A stretch of 6,689 bases of DNA from Bacteroidota bacterium (GTDB taxonomy: Bacteria > Bacteroidota > Bacteroidia > Chitinophagales > Chitinophagaceae): positions 1 through 6,689 of the forward strand of contig JAEWJV010000637.1 of assembly GCA_023386395.1 (NCBI GenBank), written 5' to 3'. A program made the translations under genes and the position numbers. Under the pieces are notes generated by a model. That model was not told where the DNA came from. It saw nothing but the letters and a program-made list of their open reading frames with translations, and made no database searches. Of this stretch, positions 1-6,689 are shown one piece after another. How positions within the stretch are numbered: position 1 is the first letter of the stretch; each line of letters begins with the position of its first letter.

Positions 1-359
1 GTATAATAATCTATTATATGCTGCCAGTCAGTATTTGAAAGCAACGGTGATGGCGGATAGTAGTGCCTGCCAATATTGGGATCATTAATGTTATTGGGAT
101 AACGTTCATACCGGTGCTCGAAAATACCAAGCCGCGGGCCCATTGCAGGCAGTACACCATTTTCCCAAACGCCTGCTGTAAGCAAAGAAGGATCTGGCAG
201 GCTATGGCAGGATTGACAAAATGTTTCAGCCAGTATTTTACCTTTTTTTATACTGCTATCCGGTGTGGAGGCATGTGTTTTATTTTTTACAAATGCCGGT
301 TGGCTGCAGTTAATAAAAAACAGGTAACCGATAAACACTAAAACTGATATACACTTCAT
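1..359 (-). CDS. Cytochrome c-like predicted lipoprotein, N-terminal part (cut by window edge)
   Basis: This reading frame starts at the ATG at 359-357 and stays open to the left edge, giving 119 residues with no stop. It begins with a short hydrophobic signal ending in FFINC, so Cys18 is the probable lipidated residue, although Asn at -1 is not the usual Ala/Gly/Ser. Residues 48-52 are CQSCH, the CxxCH site for covalent haem c attachment, followed by LPDPSLL. Met73 in LPAMGPRLG is a candidate for the distal haem ligand. From memory, similar N-termini occur in Bacteroidota proteins that carry a single haem domain followed by VCBS/FG-GAP repeats, so the missing part may be a beta-propeller; this is inference. 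The start lies only 9 bases after the stop of the DUF1573 gene, so the two are very likely co-transcribed. No strong Shine-Dalgarno is visible; the leader is AT-rich. The haem motif is certain by sequence; the redox partner is unknown. Confidence 0.85.
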   Translation of the reverse strand, partial: MKCISVLVFIGYLFFINCSQPAFVKNKTHASTPDSSIKKGKILAETFCQSCHSLPDPSLLTAGVWENGVLPAMGPRLGIFEHRYERYPNNINDPNIGRHYYPPSPLLSNTDWQHIIDYY

Positions 360-368
360 ATAATATTA

Positions 369-815
369 CTATTGACCGGCAATTACATTTGCCTCTATTG
401 CCAATAATGTTTTATCGCCATTACGTGTGTTAGTAGTAACTAAAATTGTTTTTCTTGTAAAGCCGTGCGTGTGTAAAGTGCCGAATTTAGCTTTTATGAA
501 TTTTGAATCGCCGGGCGTAACACTATTATGCGGATAATCTACGATGGTACACCCGCAGCTGGGTTTTACACCTAAAATAAAAAGTGGCGTTTCACCGGTG
601 TTTTTAAATTTAAAATTTGCAAAAGCAGTATCACCTTCCTTCATATCTCCTGTATTAATTATTGTATCAGCCCAATTTATAATTGTATAGTGTGCTGTAT
701 CAACAGCCGCCACATATTTTTCATCAATACCAAGGTTATTTTTATATGGATCTTTATGCTGATTATTACAGGCACTCAATAAAAAAATACTTATTAAAAA
801 CAATGAATAACGCAT
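369..815 (-). CDS. DUF1573 domain lipoprotein
   Basis: The product is 148 residues and complete. The signal peptide ends in the good lipobox LLSAC, so Cys16 should be lipidated. After a linker of about 40 residues, residues 60-145 form a DUF1573 domain, an immunoglobulin-like beta-sandwich related to ASH/HYDIN-type folds. Visible family marks are the AFANFKFKNTGETPL strand pair, the PSCGCT motif with Cys87 and Cys89, the TPG turn near residue 100, and the closing strands KTILVTTNT and LLAIEANV. The biochemical role of DUF1573 is not established. Its fold suggests protein binding, and the CxC pair could form a disulfide or bind a metal. The ATG at 815 overlaps the TAA of the upstream VCBS gene by one base (TAATG), which fixes the start and suggests translational coupling. 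The haem-protein gene follows after 9 bases. The family assignment is firm; the function is open. Confidence 0.9.
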   Translation of the reverse strand: MRYSLFLISIFLLSACNNQHKDPYKNNLGIDEKYVAAVDTAHYTIINWADTIINTGDMKEGDTAFANFKFKNTGETPLFILGVKPSCGCTIVDYPHNSVTPGDSKFIKAKFGTLHTHGFTRKTILVTTNTRNGDKTLLAIEANVIAGQ

Positions 816-817
816 TA
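813..817 (-). other. TAATG stop-start overlap between the VCBS and DUF1573 genes
   Basis: On the minus strand the TAA stop of the VCBS gene (817-815) shares its last A with the ATG of the DUF1573 gene (815-813). The bases before it are AT-rich with no purine-rich ribosome site. Re-initiation by ribosomes ending the upstream gene is therefore a likely way the small gene is translated. This supports one transcript for the two genes and a linked protein ratio. Confidence 0.8.
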
Positions 818-3800
818 ATATTTAATTAGTCTGGCTTCGCCTTTCGAATTATAAAAACAAACGGAAGCCGTTGAAGAATTTGCTAAAATAAACCTTGAAG
901 ACTGGGAAAGATAAGATGCGCCATAATAAATTTCCTGGCGACGGCTCTTATTATCTTTTGTTTTGATAACAGCATATTGTTCATCGCTGCTGGCAGGCAG
1001 GCATATTGCATTATTTTTTAAACGGAATACACGCATCGGGCCGCGGTTTTCTGACGCCGCAAGTAAACATTCATTCTTTTCATTTTTAAGTGCGGTTATT
1101 GACTTTCCGTTGCCAGGTATATAAATACCACTTTGTAAAATTGAAATCGCCATAAAATTGCCTTTACCATCGCCTTTTAACATTAATCCATTCAAGGCAT
1201 CGGAGCGGCCTGTGCTAACTTCAATACCATAGTCATTTCCATTTATTACAATATCCAAGTTGCCATCGCCATCATAATCTTCCACACTCATTCCATAAAG
1301 CGTTGACAATTGCGCCTCCACCGGTAATTGCTGCATTGTGAATCTTCCATTACCATCATTTCTTATAAAGCAGGAAGCAAAATTGTTAGCACGGTAAATA
1401 AGCGCATCATTTTTATCTTCTTCATTCAAAACAGAATCAATGGTTGCTGTTGCATAAGATTTATAGGAGCCATATTTTTTGCGTAAAGTATTTATCTGTC
1501 TTATCATGTCGTCTCTCGAACATGCCGGAAACTCCTGCATCTTTTTTTCTATATTGTTATTGGGAAGATATACAGACAGGATGGCATCGTAATTTTCATC
1601 GTTATTAAAATCTTTTGCATAAACAGAAATAGGGTATTTATTGCCTGGCTTATAAAAAGTGTTTAGTCCCGTGTTGCCTGCTATGTAATCAATATCTCCA
1701 TCATTATCAAAATCGCCGCCGGCAACCGTATTCCACCAGCCAATATTGTTTGATATTCCTGAAACAGCCGTTACATTTTTAAATATGCCTTTTTCATTTT
1801 GTAAAAAAGTAATTGGCATCCATTCGCCGGCAAGAATGAGATCGGGCCAGCCATCATTATTAAAATCAGAAAATATTGCATCACATGTTAACCCAATATT
1901 TATAAGTGATGGAGCAACAGATTTTGTTACATCAACAAACCTGACCGTTCCATTTTTTGTATCATTTCTAAAGATAAAACTTGATACAGGCTTTGGATAA
2001 TTCCAGGGATCTACCCGGCCCGAAACAAATAGATCAAGATCGCCATCTTTATCATAATCTGCTGCACGCACACAAAATTTACTGGTGAAATTTTTAGGCA
2101 AAGCATTTGAATCTAAAGCAAAATTTCCTTTACCATCATTTATATAAAACCTGTCCTGGTAAGCCGGCAAACCGGGTTCAGTTTCATAACCACCGCTTGC
2201 TATATACAAGTCTAAATCGCCATCGCCATCAGCATCAAATAAAAGCAGGCCTTCATCTTCCGCATTTTTGTTGATGGTATTTCCGATCAAATCTTCCTGA
2301 AGGAATTTTCCATCTTTCTGCTGCAAAAACTTTTGACCTGTGTAATAAAATGATCCGCCTGCAATTAAATCATCTAATCCATCTCCATTAATATCACCGG
2401 TTGCCATGCCTGGCCCAAATTCAGAAAATTTATGCGGCAATAATTTTTGAATATTAAAATCAATAAAATCTTTTTCACTTTGTATATAATGAACGTTTAC
2501 AGAAGCTGTAATGTTTGTGAACAAAGCTGTGCTATCAATCGTATTGTTTTTAAATATGTATTGAATAGCTGCATTCTTTTTATCGGCAATAATTGTTTGA
2601 TTAGCCTTTACATTTATAATAACCTGCTTTTTATGATCAGGCCAGATAATTACAATTGAATCAACTGCAGTCACTGAATCAAGGCCAAAATGTGCCATGT
2701 CCTGTACCGTTGATAAGTACCCCCTGTAAGGTGTGTTTTCGCAAAACTGGCTTTTATTTCTGTTATAGTATATACTGACCAATGCACCGAAGCCGTTTAT
2801 ATTTTTATTGTCGCCGTTAAATTTTATATTGATATAGTTTGAACCTGTTTTGTTTTGCTCACGCAGATTATTCCTGTAAACAGACGCAGGGCCGTTAATA
2901 TTATTGGTTACAACATCAAGATCGCCATCATTATCTAAATCAACATACACTGCGCCGTTTGAAAACGTGGGCGTTTTAATGCCCCATGCTTCTGTTACAT
3001 CAGAAAAGGTAAGATTGTGATTATTGCTGAAAGCATAGTTCTTAAGCTTTGCCGCGGGCATTTGTTCAATAAGCATATCATCGGAAGCAACAGAAGACAA
3101 CTTATTTCTAAAGGCAATAAAATCCTGATCGCTCAAATCTTTTGGAAAGCCGTTGGTGATGATAATGTCCCTGTAGGAATCATTATCAAAATCTGCAACA
3201 AGCGGTGCCCAGCTCCAGTCCGTCCTGTCTATGCCGCTGAAGTAAGCAATGTCGCTGAACACGGGCTTGTTAACAGAATCATTTTCACCCCGTGCATTGC
3301 CACAATTCAACTGCAATGTATTGTGACCGTATTGGTACTGGTAATTAAACCGTTCAAAGCTTAAAACATTTTGATAATTATTCGGGCTCATCATCAGTTT
3401 CCGGCGATAGTTATCAGCAGGGCTCATATCAAGTTCAATAATATCGGGAAGGCAGTCGTTGTTAATATCAGCCACATCATTACCCATGGCGGAAAAGCTT
3501 GTATGCTTAAAATATTCTTTCGACCTTTCGGAAAAAGTTCCATCACCGTTATTTATCCAAAGCTGGTCGCCCGATAAATAATCATTGCTTACCAGAATAT
3601 CTTTCCATCCATCATGATTAATGTCTGTAATATTTATGCCCAGCCCATAGCCGCTTTTAGTAATGCCGGCGATTTTGCTCACATCGGTAAAATAAGGATG
3701 TTGTTTATTTTCATCCCAGCTATTCTGAAAAAGCCTGCTGATATTCAGGCTGCTTGTGTCATTTAAATTATATGAATATCCACCAGGGTTTTTATTACCC

Positions 3801-4387
3801 TGCAGCTTGCCTGCAACCAGTGAAAACATGTCAAGGTCGCCATCATTGTCGTAATCAAAAAAAGCTGCGCTGGTAGAATAGCTTGTATCATCAAGGCCGT
3901 AATCTGCTGCTTCATTTTTAAAAACGGGAATGCCTTCTTTATTTAACCCCTGGTTTATATATAAAATGCTTTTTCGTTCATTGGCATTTGAATTACGCGT
4001 TGCACTTACAAAAATATCAGGCCAGCCATCATTATTTATATCAATAACGCTTACGCCGTTACACCATTTGCCTTCGCCTGCCGTATTTGAAGCTTGTGTT
4101 ACATTCCTGAATTTTAAACCGCCCTTATTTAGGTATAGTTCATTCGATACCATGCTGCCTGTAAAGTAAATATCCGGCAATCCATCCCTGTTAAAATCTC
4201 CGATCCCAACACCACTTCCATTATAAACATATTCATAATCAAGAATGTTTATACTATCATTCTCTGTAATGATGTTTGAAAATGAAATGCCGCTTTTGGT
4301 TTGCGGAATTTCAGAGAAGAGCGTTTTCTGTTTATTACAGAAAGAAAATACCAGCAGCAGCCAGCAACTTAAAAAAGCGATTCTCAT
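815..4387 (-). CDS. Large FG-GAP/VCBS repeat lipoprotein with central ASPIC/UnbV domain (CRTAC1-like)
   Basis: The product is 1190 residues and complete. It opens with a hydrophobic signal and Cys17 in FSFCNK, a probable lipidation site despite the unusual Phe at -1. Fourteen DxNxDGxxD-type calcium loops are visible. Seven start at residues 64, 116, 178, 255, 307, 399 and 483. Seven more start at 665, 718, 777, 841, 892, 926 and 1037. Between the sets, residues of about 530-600 form an ASPIC/UnbV domain (GFGALVSIYY, then YLSTVQDMAHFGL and VDSIVIIWP). This suggests two calcium-binding beta-propellers, as in integrin-alpha/CRTAC1-type proteins. Loops at 307 (Gly to Cys), 399 (Gly to Ser) and 926 (Gly to Glu) are degenerate. 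Such proteins often sit beside SusC/SusD pairs in Bacteroidota; their role is unproven, with binding of a ligand or partner protein at the cell envelope most likely. No catalytic motif was recognised. The ATG at 4387 is chosen because it precedes the signal peptide. The gene overlaps the DUF1573 gene by one base and follows susD after a hairpin. Confidence 0.93.
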   Translation of the reverse strand: MRIAFLSCWLLLVFSFCNKQKTLFSEIPQTKSGISFSNIITENDSINILDYEYVYNGSGVGIGDFNRDGLPDIYFTGSMVSNELYLNKGGLKFRNVTQASNTAGEGKWCNGVSVIDINNDGWPDIFVSATRNSNANERKSILYINQGLNKEGIPVFKNEAADYGLDDTSYSTSAAFFDYDNDGDLDMFSLVAGKLQGNKNPGGYSYNLNDTSSLNISRLFQNSWDENKQHPYFTDVSKIAGITKSGYGLGINITDINHDGWKDILVSNDYLSGDQLWINNGDGTFSERSKEYFKHTSFSAMGNDVADINNDCLPDIIELDMSPADNYRRKLMMSPNNYQNVLSFERFNYQYQYGHNTLQLNCGNARGENDSVNKPVFSDIAYFSGIDRTDWSWAPLVADFDNDSYRDIIITNGFPKDLSDQDFIAFRNKLSSVASDDMLIEQMPAAKLKNYAFSNNHNLTFSDVTEAWGIKTPTFSNGAVYVDLDNDGDLDVVTNNINGPASVYRNNLREQNKTGSNYINIKFNGDNKNINGFGALVSIYYNRNKSQFCENTPYRGYLSTVQDMAHFGLDSVTAVDSIVIIWPDHKKQVIINVKANQTIIADKKNAAIQYIFKNNTIDSTALFTNITASVNVHYIQSEKDFIDFNIQKLLPHKFSEFGPGMATGDINGDGLDDLIAGGSFYYTGQKFLQQKDGKFLQEDLIGNTINKNAEDEGLLLFDADGDGDLDLYIASGGYETEPGLPAYQDRFYINDGKGNFALDSNALPKNFTSKFCVRAADYDKDGDLDLFVSGRVDPWNYPKPVSSFIFRNDTKNGTVRFVDVTKSVAPSLINIGLTCDAIFSDFNNDGWPDLILAGEWMPITFLQNEKGIFKNVTAVSGISNNIGWWNTVAGGDFDNDGDIDYIAGNTGLNTFYKPGNKYPISVYAKDFNNDENYDAILSVYLPNNNIEKKMQEFPACSRDDMIRQINTLRKKYGSYKSYATATIDSVLNEEDKNDALIYRANNFASCFIRNDGNGRFTMQQLPVEAQLSTLYGMSVEDYDGDGNLDIVINGNDYGIEVSTGRSDALNGLMLKGDGKGNFMAISILQSGIYIPGNGKSITALKNEKNECLLAASENRGPMRVFRLKNNAICLPASSDEQYAVIKTKDNKSRRQEIYYGASYLSQSSRFILANSSTASVCFYNSKGEARLIKY

Positions 4388-4400
4388 GCAGTTATAAATG

Positions 4401-4429
4401 AAAAGAGGAAGTTTTAAACTTCCTCTTTT
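4401..4429 (-). terminator. Perfect 14-bp inverted repeat between susD and the VCBS gene: terminator or attenuator hairpin
   Basis: The arms at 4401-4414 and 4416-4429 are exact reverse complements around one central base; in practice the inner A/T pairs would open into a loop above an 11-bp stem with an AGAGGAAG/CTTCCTCT core. The hairpin starts 20 bases after the susD stop. Read on the minus strand it is followed by TTTTCATTT, an interrupted U-tract; read on the plus strand it is followed by six T. It may therefore work in both directions, but nothing on the plus strand needs it. It ends 13 bases before the ATG of the VCBS gene, and no Bacteroidota-type promoter (TAnnTTTG) is visible in the gap. 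Partial termination that lowers expression of the downstream genes is thus more likely than a full operon end. Confidence 0.7.
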
Positions 4430-4449
4430 TTACATTGAAAAATTCAGAA

Positions 4450-6210
4450 TTAGTATCCCGGATTTTGCGTTAGCGTTTTCTCTCCATTTACCGTTGTAAT
4501 ATCTATTTCGTTTTGCGGGATTGGGAAATAGTTATTCTTTGGAGCAACAAATTTTGAAGCAGTTGCTATATCTGCAGAGAATGGTTTCTGATAAGTAAGG
4601 AATGTATTTATAGTAGATTCTGCTATACCCCAGCGAACGAGGTCGAAGAAGCGATGACCTTCCATGGCAAGTTCCAGTTTGCGTTCAAAATAGATTGCCT
4701 TTAATGCTATATCCTTATTGCTGAAATAACCGGCAGGATAAGGGCTTATTACGTAATTGGCAGCTGCGGTTGTAGAAAATCCGCCCGTAGGGTCAGAATC
4801 ATCTTTGTATTTATACACCCATCCGGATTTATTTGCAGCCCTGTTACGCACTTTGTTCACCAAAGCCTGTGCACCGGCAAGATCATCTGTTTGTGCATGA
4901 GATTCTGCAGCCATTAATAACACATCAGAAAAACGGATCACGAGATAGTTAATTGCTGATCCCGGTGCCCATGAAGAACCATCATGGAATTGAGATGTAG
5001 CCTGCCAGTAAATATTCTTTTTATTAGCATAAGGGCCTGCATAAGCCTGGTCCCTGATCCAGTCTGCGCCCGGATGAATGCCCCAGTCGTTGAAAGGCAA
5101 ACCGCGCCTGCCTGCAGTCCAGTCAAGCCTTGGATCAAGATTACCTGCATCCGGTGTAAAAGGCTGGCCTGAACCAACTCCCATATCGCTTTTTACAGCA
5201 TGGTCATTATAGGTATCAAGATATGGTAATCCGTTAGCGTCAGTCCTGTATGAGTTTACCAGGTCCTGCCTTGGCTGATAGAAACCGCAGCATCCAAAAG
5301 GGCTATTTCCGTAAGGGAAGTTCAGCATATCACCATAATTGGCATTATCAAAACTGCCTGCATTAGCCGTCATTTCAACAGGGAAAACGGCTTCCGGGCT
5401 GATGGCTTCATCTTCAGGGCGCCAGTTGTCTTCAAAGTTTGTGAACAAATCATACTTTACGCCCAATGATGTTTTACCGTTGGCAATAATATTGTCGAAA
5501 ATTGTTTTTGCATCTGCATATTTTCCCTGGTATAAATAAGCTTTGCCAAGATATGCGCCTGCTGCCCATTTATTTACACGGCCAGCTTCAGATTGTGTTT
5601 CCGGGAGGTTATCGTAAGCGTAGCTAAAATCGGCTTCAATATTAGACCATACATCTGTATTGTTAGGCTGGTTATAATCAGTGGTGGTCTCATCTATCCA
5701 CGGCACCATATTGAACATTTTTTTAAGATCAAAATAATAATGCGCTCTTAAAAATTTTGCCTGTGCAGCGATATTGGTAGTATCAGCCGTTGACATGGTT
5801 GTAATCTGAGGTAAAACCTTAAGCACATTATTGCACCTGCTTATCCCTTCATAATCAGCTTTCCATTTATCTTCAAAAAAGCTGTTGGAAGTGCTTGACT
5901 GGTAATTAAATATTTCATTCATGCCCTGCTGGTCACCGGCATAACTGCCCTTTGAAGCATCTGTGCCCATTACACTTCCCCATATCCAGTTGCTCACAGA
6001 AGAACCCCAGGGTGTTCCATTACCAACGTTCTGGCCATCCAGGGCGGCATAAGCGCCTATTAATAATGCATTAATACCCGTGGGCGAGGCCAGCACATCG
6101 GCGCTTAACTGCCCTTGCGGCGTATGTGTCAGGAAGTCTTTTTTACAGGAATAAAATGCTACTACAGCAATTATAGCAGTAACAGGAATTATAATTCGAA
6201 ATGATTTCAT
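4450..6210 (-). CDS. SusD/RagB family outer-membrane nutrient-binding lipoprotein
   Basis: The product is 586 residues, within the usual SusD range, and complete. It acts on the cell surface as the lid of a SusC-type transporter, capturing substrate for TonB-driven import. The signal peptide ends in AFYSC, giving lipidated Cys22, followed by KKDFLTHTPQG, the typical SusD start. The N-terminal helical (TPR-like) region spans roughly residues 25-240 and includes AKFLRAHYYFDLKKMF (151-166) and AYLGKAYLYQGKY (219-231). The C-terminal RagB/SusD domain shows YLVIRFSDVLLMAAES (422-437), ERKLELAMEGHRFFDLVRWG (509-528) and the closing NYFPIPQNEID. A vicinal Cys pair (307-308, GCCGFYQPR) lies in the middle, where substrate-contact loops vary. 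The ATG at 6210 is preceded at 5 bases by the purine run AAAAGAAA (6223-6216), a plausible ribosome site. The gene starts 27 bases after the SusC stop. The substrate cannot be inferred: no glycoside hydrolase or other degradative enzyme is present nearby. Confidence 0.97.
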   Translation of the reverse strand: MKSFRIIIPVTAIIAVVAFYSCKKDFLTHTPQGQLSADVLASPTGINALLIGAYAALDGQNVGNGTPWGSSVSNWIWGSVMGTDASKGSYAGDQQGMNEIFNYQSSTSNSFFEDKWKADYEGISRCNNVLKVLPQITTMSTADTTNIAAQAKFLRAHYYFDLKKMFNMVPWIDETTTDYNQPNNTDVWSNIEADFSYAYDNLPETQSEAGRVNKWAAGAYLGKAYLYQGKYADAKTIFDNIIANGKTSLGVKYDLFTNFEDNWRPEDEAISPEAVFPVEMTANAGSFDNANYGDMLNFPYGNSPFGCCGFYQPRQDLVNSYRTDANGLPYLDTYNDHAVKSDMGVGSGQPFTPDAGNLDPRLDWTAGRRGLPFNDWGIHPGADWIRDQAYAGPYANKKNIYWQATSQFHDGSSWAPGSAINYLVIRFSDVLLMAAESHAQTDDLAGAQALVNKVRNRAANKSGWVYKYKDDSDPTGGFSTTAAANYVISPYPAGYFSNKDIALKAIYFERKLELAMEGHRFFDLVRWGIAESTINTFLTYQKPFSADIATASKFVAPKNNYFPIPQNEIDITTVNGEKTLTQNPGY

Positions 6211-6237
6211 GTTAATTTCTTTTAGGTAATAATTAAT

Positions 6238-6689
6238 TTAAAACTTAACATTTAAGCCAATGATAAATTGTTTTGGATTTGCATAAGAACCCTCATCCAC
6301 ACCAAAATCCCTTGATTGTGTATCATCGCCGGCACTGCTGTTAATTTCCGGGTCAACACCAGCATATTTTGTTATGGTAAACAAATTAGCTGCCTGAACA
6401 TATACCCTCAGGCTTTGAATGCCTGTTTTGCCCAGGTTGTTAGCACCCAGCGTATAACCCAAAACCATATACTTACACCTTAAATAAGAACCATTTTGAA
6501 CATACCATGATGAGGCCACACCTGCTGTGCTGAAATAACTATTGCTGGAAACCATGGGAGCTGAAGCATTTGTATGCTCCGGTGTCCATGAATCGTATAA
6601 GGCTGTTTTACTTTTTGCACCAACGAATGTAGGGAACAGGTCGGTCCAGTATTTCACATTATTCCATATTTCATTACCCTGTGTACCAA
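6238..6689 (-). CDS. SusC/RagA family TonB-dependent outer-membrane transporter, C-terminal part (cut by window edge)
   Basis: The frame is open from the right edge and encodes the last 149 residues of a protein normally near 1000 residues long. The GTG at 6657 is an internal valine codon, not a start: ten in-frame codons precede it (GTQGNEIWNN) and match the usual SusC sequence. Typical marks of the final barrel strands are VKYWTDLFPTF, ALYDSWTPEHTNASAP, the strand YVQNGSYLRCKYMVLGYTL, LRVYVQAANLFTITKYAGVDPEI and the terminal GLNVKF. The closing Phe is the standard C-terminal signal for barrel assembly. Cys stands in YLRCK where many relatives have Met or another hydrophobic residue, a small peculiarity. 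It should pair with the SusD protein encoded 27 bases downstream to form the import complex. The plug domain and TonB box are outside the window, so substrate class and any sigma/anti-sigma signalling extension cannot be judged. Confidence 0.96.
   Translation of the reverse strand, partial: GTQGNEIWNNVKYWTDLFPTFVGAKSKTALYDSWTPEHTNASAPMVSSNSYFSTAGVASSWYVQNGSYLRCKYMVLGYTLGANNLGKTGIQSLRVYVQAANLFTITKYAGVDPEINSSAGDDTQSRDFGVDEGSYANPKQFIIGLNVKF

Noticed and set aside
63..341. Plus-strand open frame of 92 codons
   Set aside because: It lies opposite the haem c gene, whose minus-strand frame has a signal peptide and CxxCH; the plus product shows no family resemblance.
1254..4042. Recurring short DNA repeats such as ggccagccatcattatt (1845-1861 and 4020-4036) and ccatcattatc-like units
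   Set aside because: They encode the repeated DNDGD/NNDGWPD calcium loops of the VCBS protein and have irregular spacing; they are protein repeats, not a CRISPR array or mobile repeats.
1746..4169. Several plus-strand open frames of 68 to 115 codons inside the VCBS gene
   Set aside because: They are antisense to a strongly recognisable coding sequence, have no ribosome sites of note and no recognisable motifs.
4938..5539. Short open frames on both strands inside susD
   Set aside because: They overlap a clear SusD reading frame in other frames and their products look like low-quality shadow translations.
6238..6657. Stand-alone 139-residue gene starting at GTG 6657
   Set aside because: The frame remains open to the right edge and the added residues match SusC, so it is the tail of a longer gene, not a small separate protein.

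Overview
The window looks like a piece of a Bacteroidota chromosome, most likely from the Chitinophagaceae/Sphingobacteriia side of the phylum. The evidence is an adjacent SusC/SusD (RagA/RagB) outer-membrane pair, several lipoprotein signal peptides, AT-rich leaders without strong Shine-Dalgarno sequences, and a very large VCBS/FG-GAP protein of a type common in soil and aquatic Bacteroidota. The organism assignment comes from protein character only; there is no rRNA or other taxonomic marker.

All real genes lie on the minus strand and read from right to left. They are, in transcription order: (1) the last 149 residues of a SusC-like TonB-dependent transporter (6689-6238, cut by the right edge); (2) a complete SusD/RagB lipoprotein of 586 residues (6210-4450); (3) a 62-base gap holding a strong hairpin; (4) a 1190-residue predicted lipoprotein with 14 calcium-loop FG-GAP/VCBS motifs split 7+7 around an ASPIC/UnbV domain (4387-815); (5) a 148-residue DUF1573 lipoprotein whose ATG overlaps the previous stop (815-369); and (6) the first 119 residues of a c-type cytochrome-like predicted lipoprotein with a CQSCH haem site (359-1, cut by the left edge). 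The coding density is very high. No stretch above 70 bases lacks a gene, and there are no RNA genes, mobile elements or CRISPR arrays.

Genes 1 and 2 should form a SusCD outer-membrane uptake complex. Genes 3 to 5 (VCBS/ASPIC-UnbV, DUF1573, haem protein) form a tightly packed set of predicted envelope proteins with no recognisable carbohydrate-active enzyme among them. The window therefore resembles a SusCD-linked module of predicted exported lipoproteins with a redox component rather than a classical polysaccharide-utilisation locus. Its substrate and biochemical role cannot be read from this sequence. The hairpin between susD and the VCBS gene could set the ratio between the transporter part and the downstream module.
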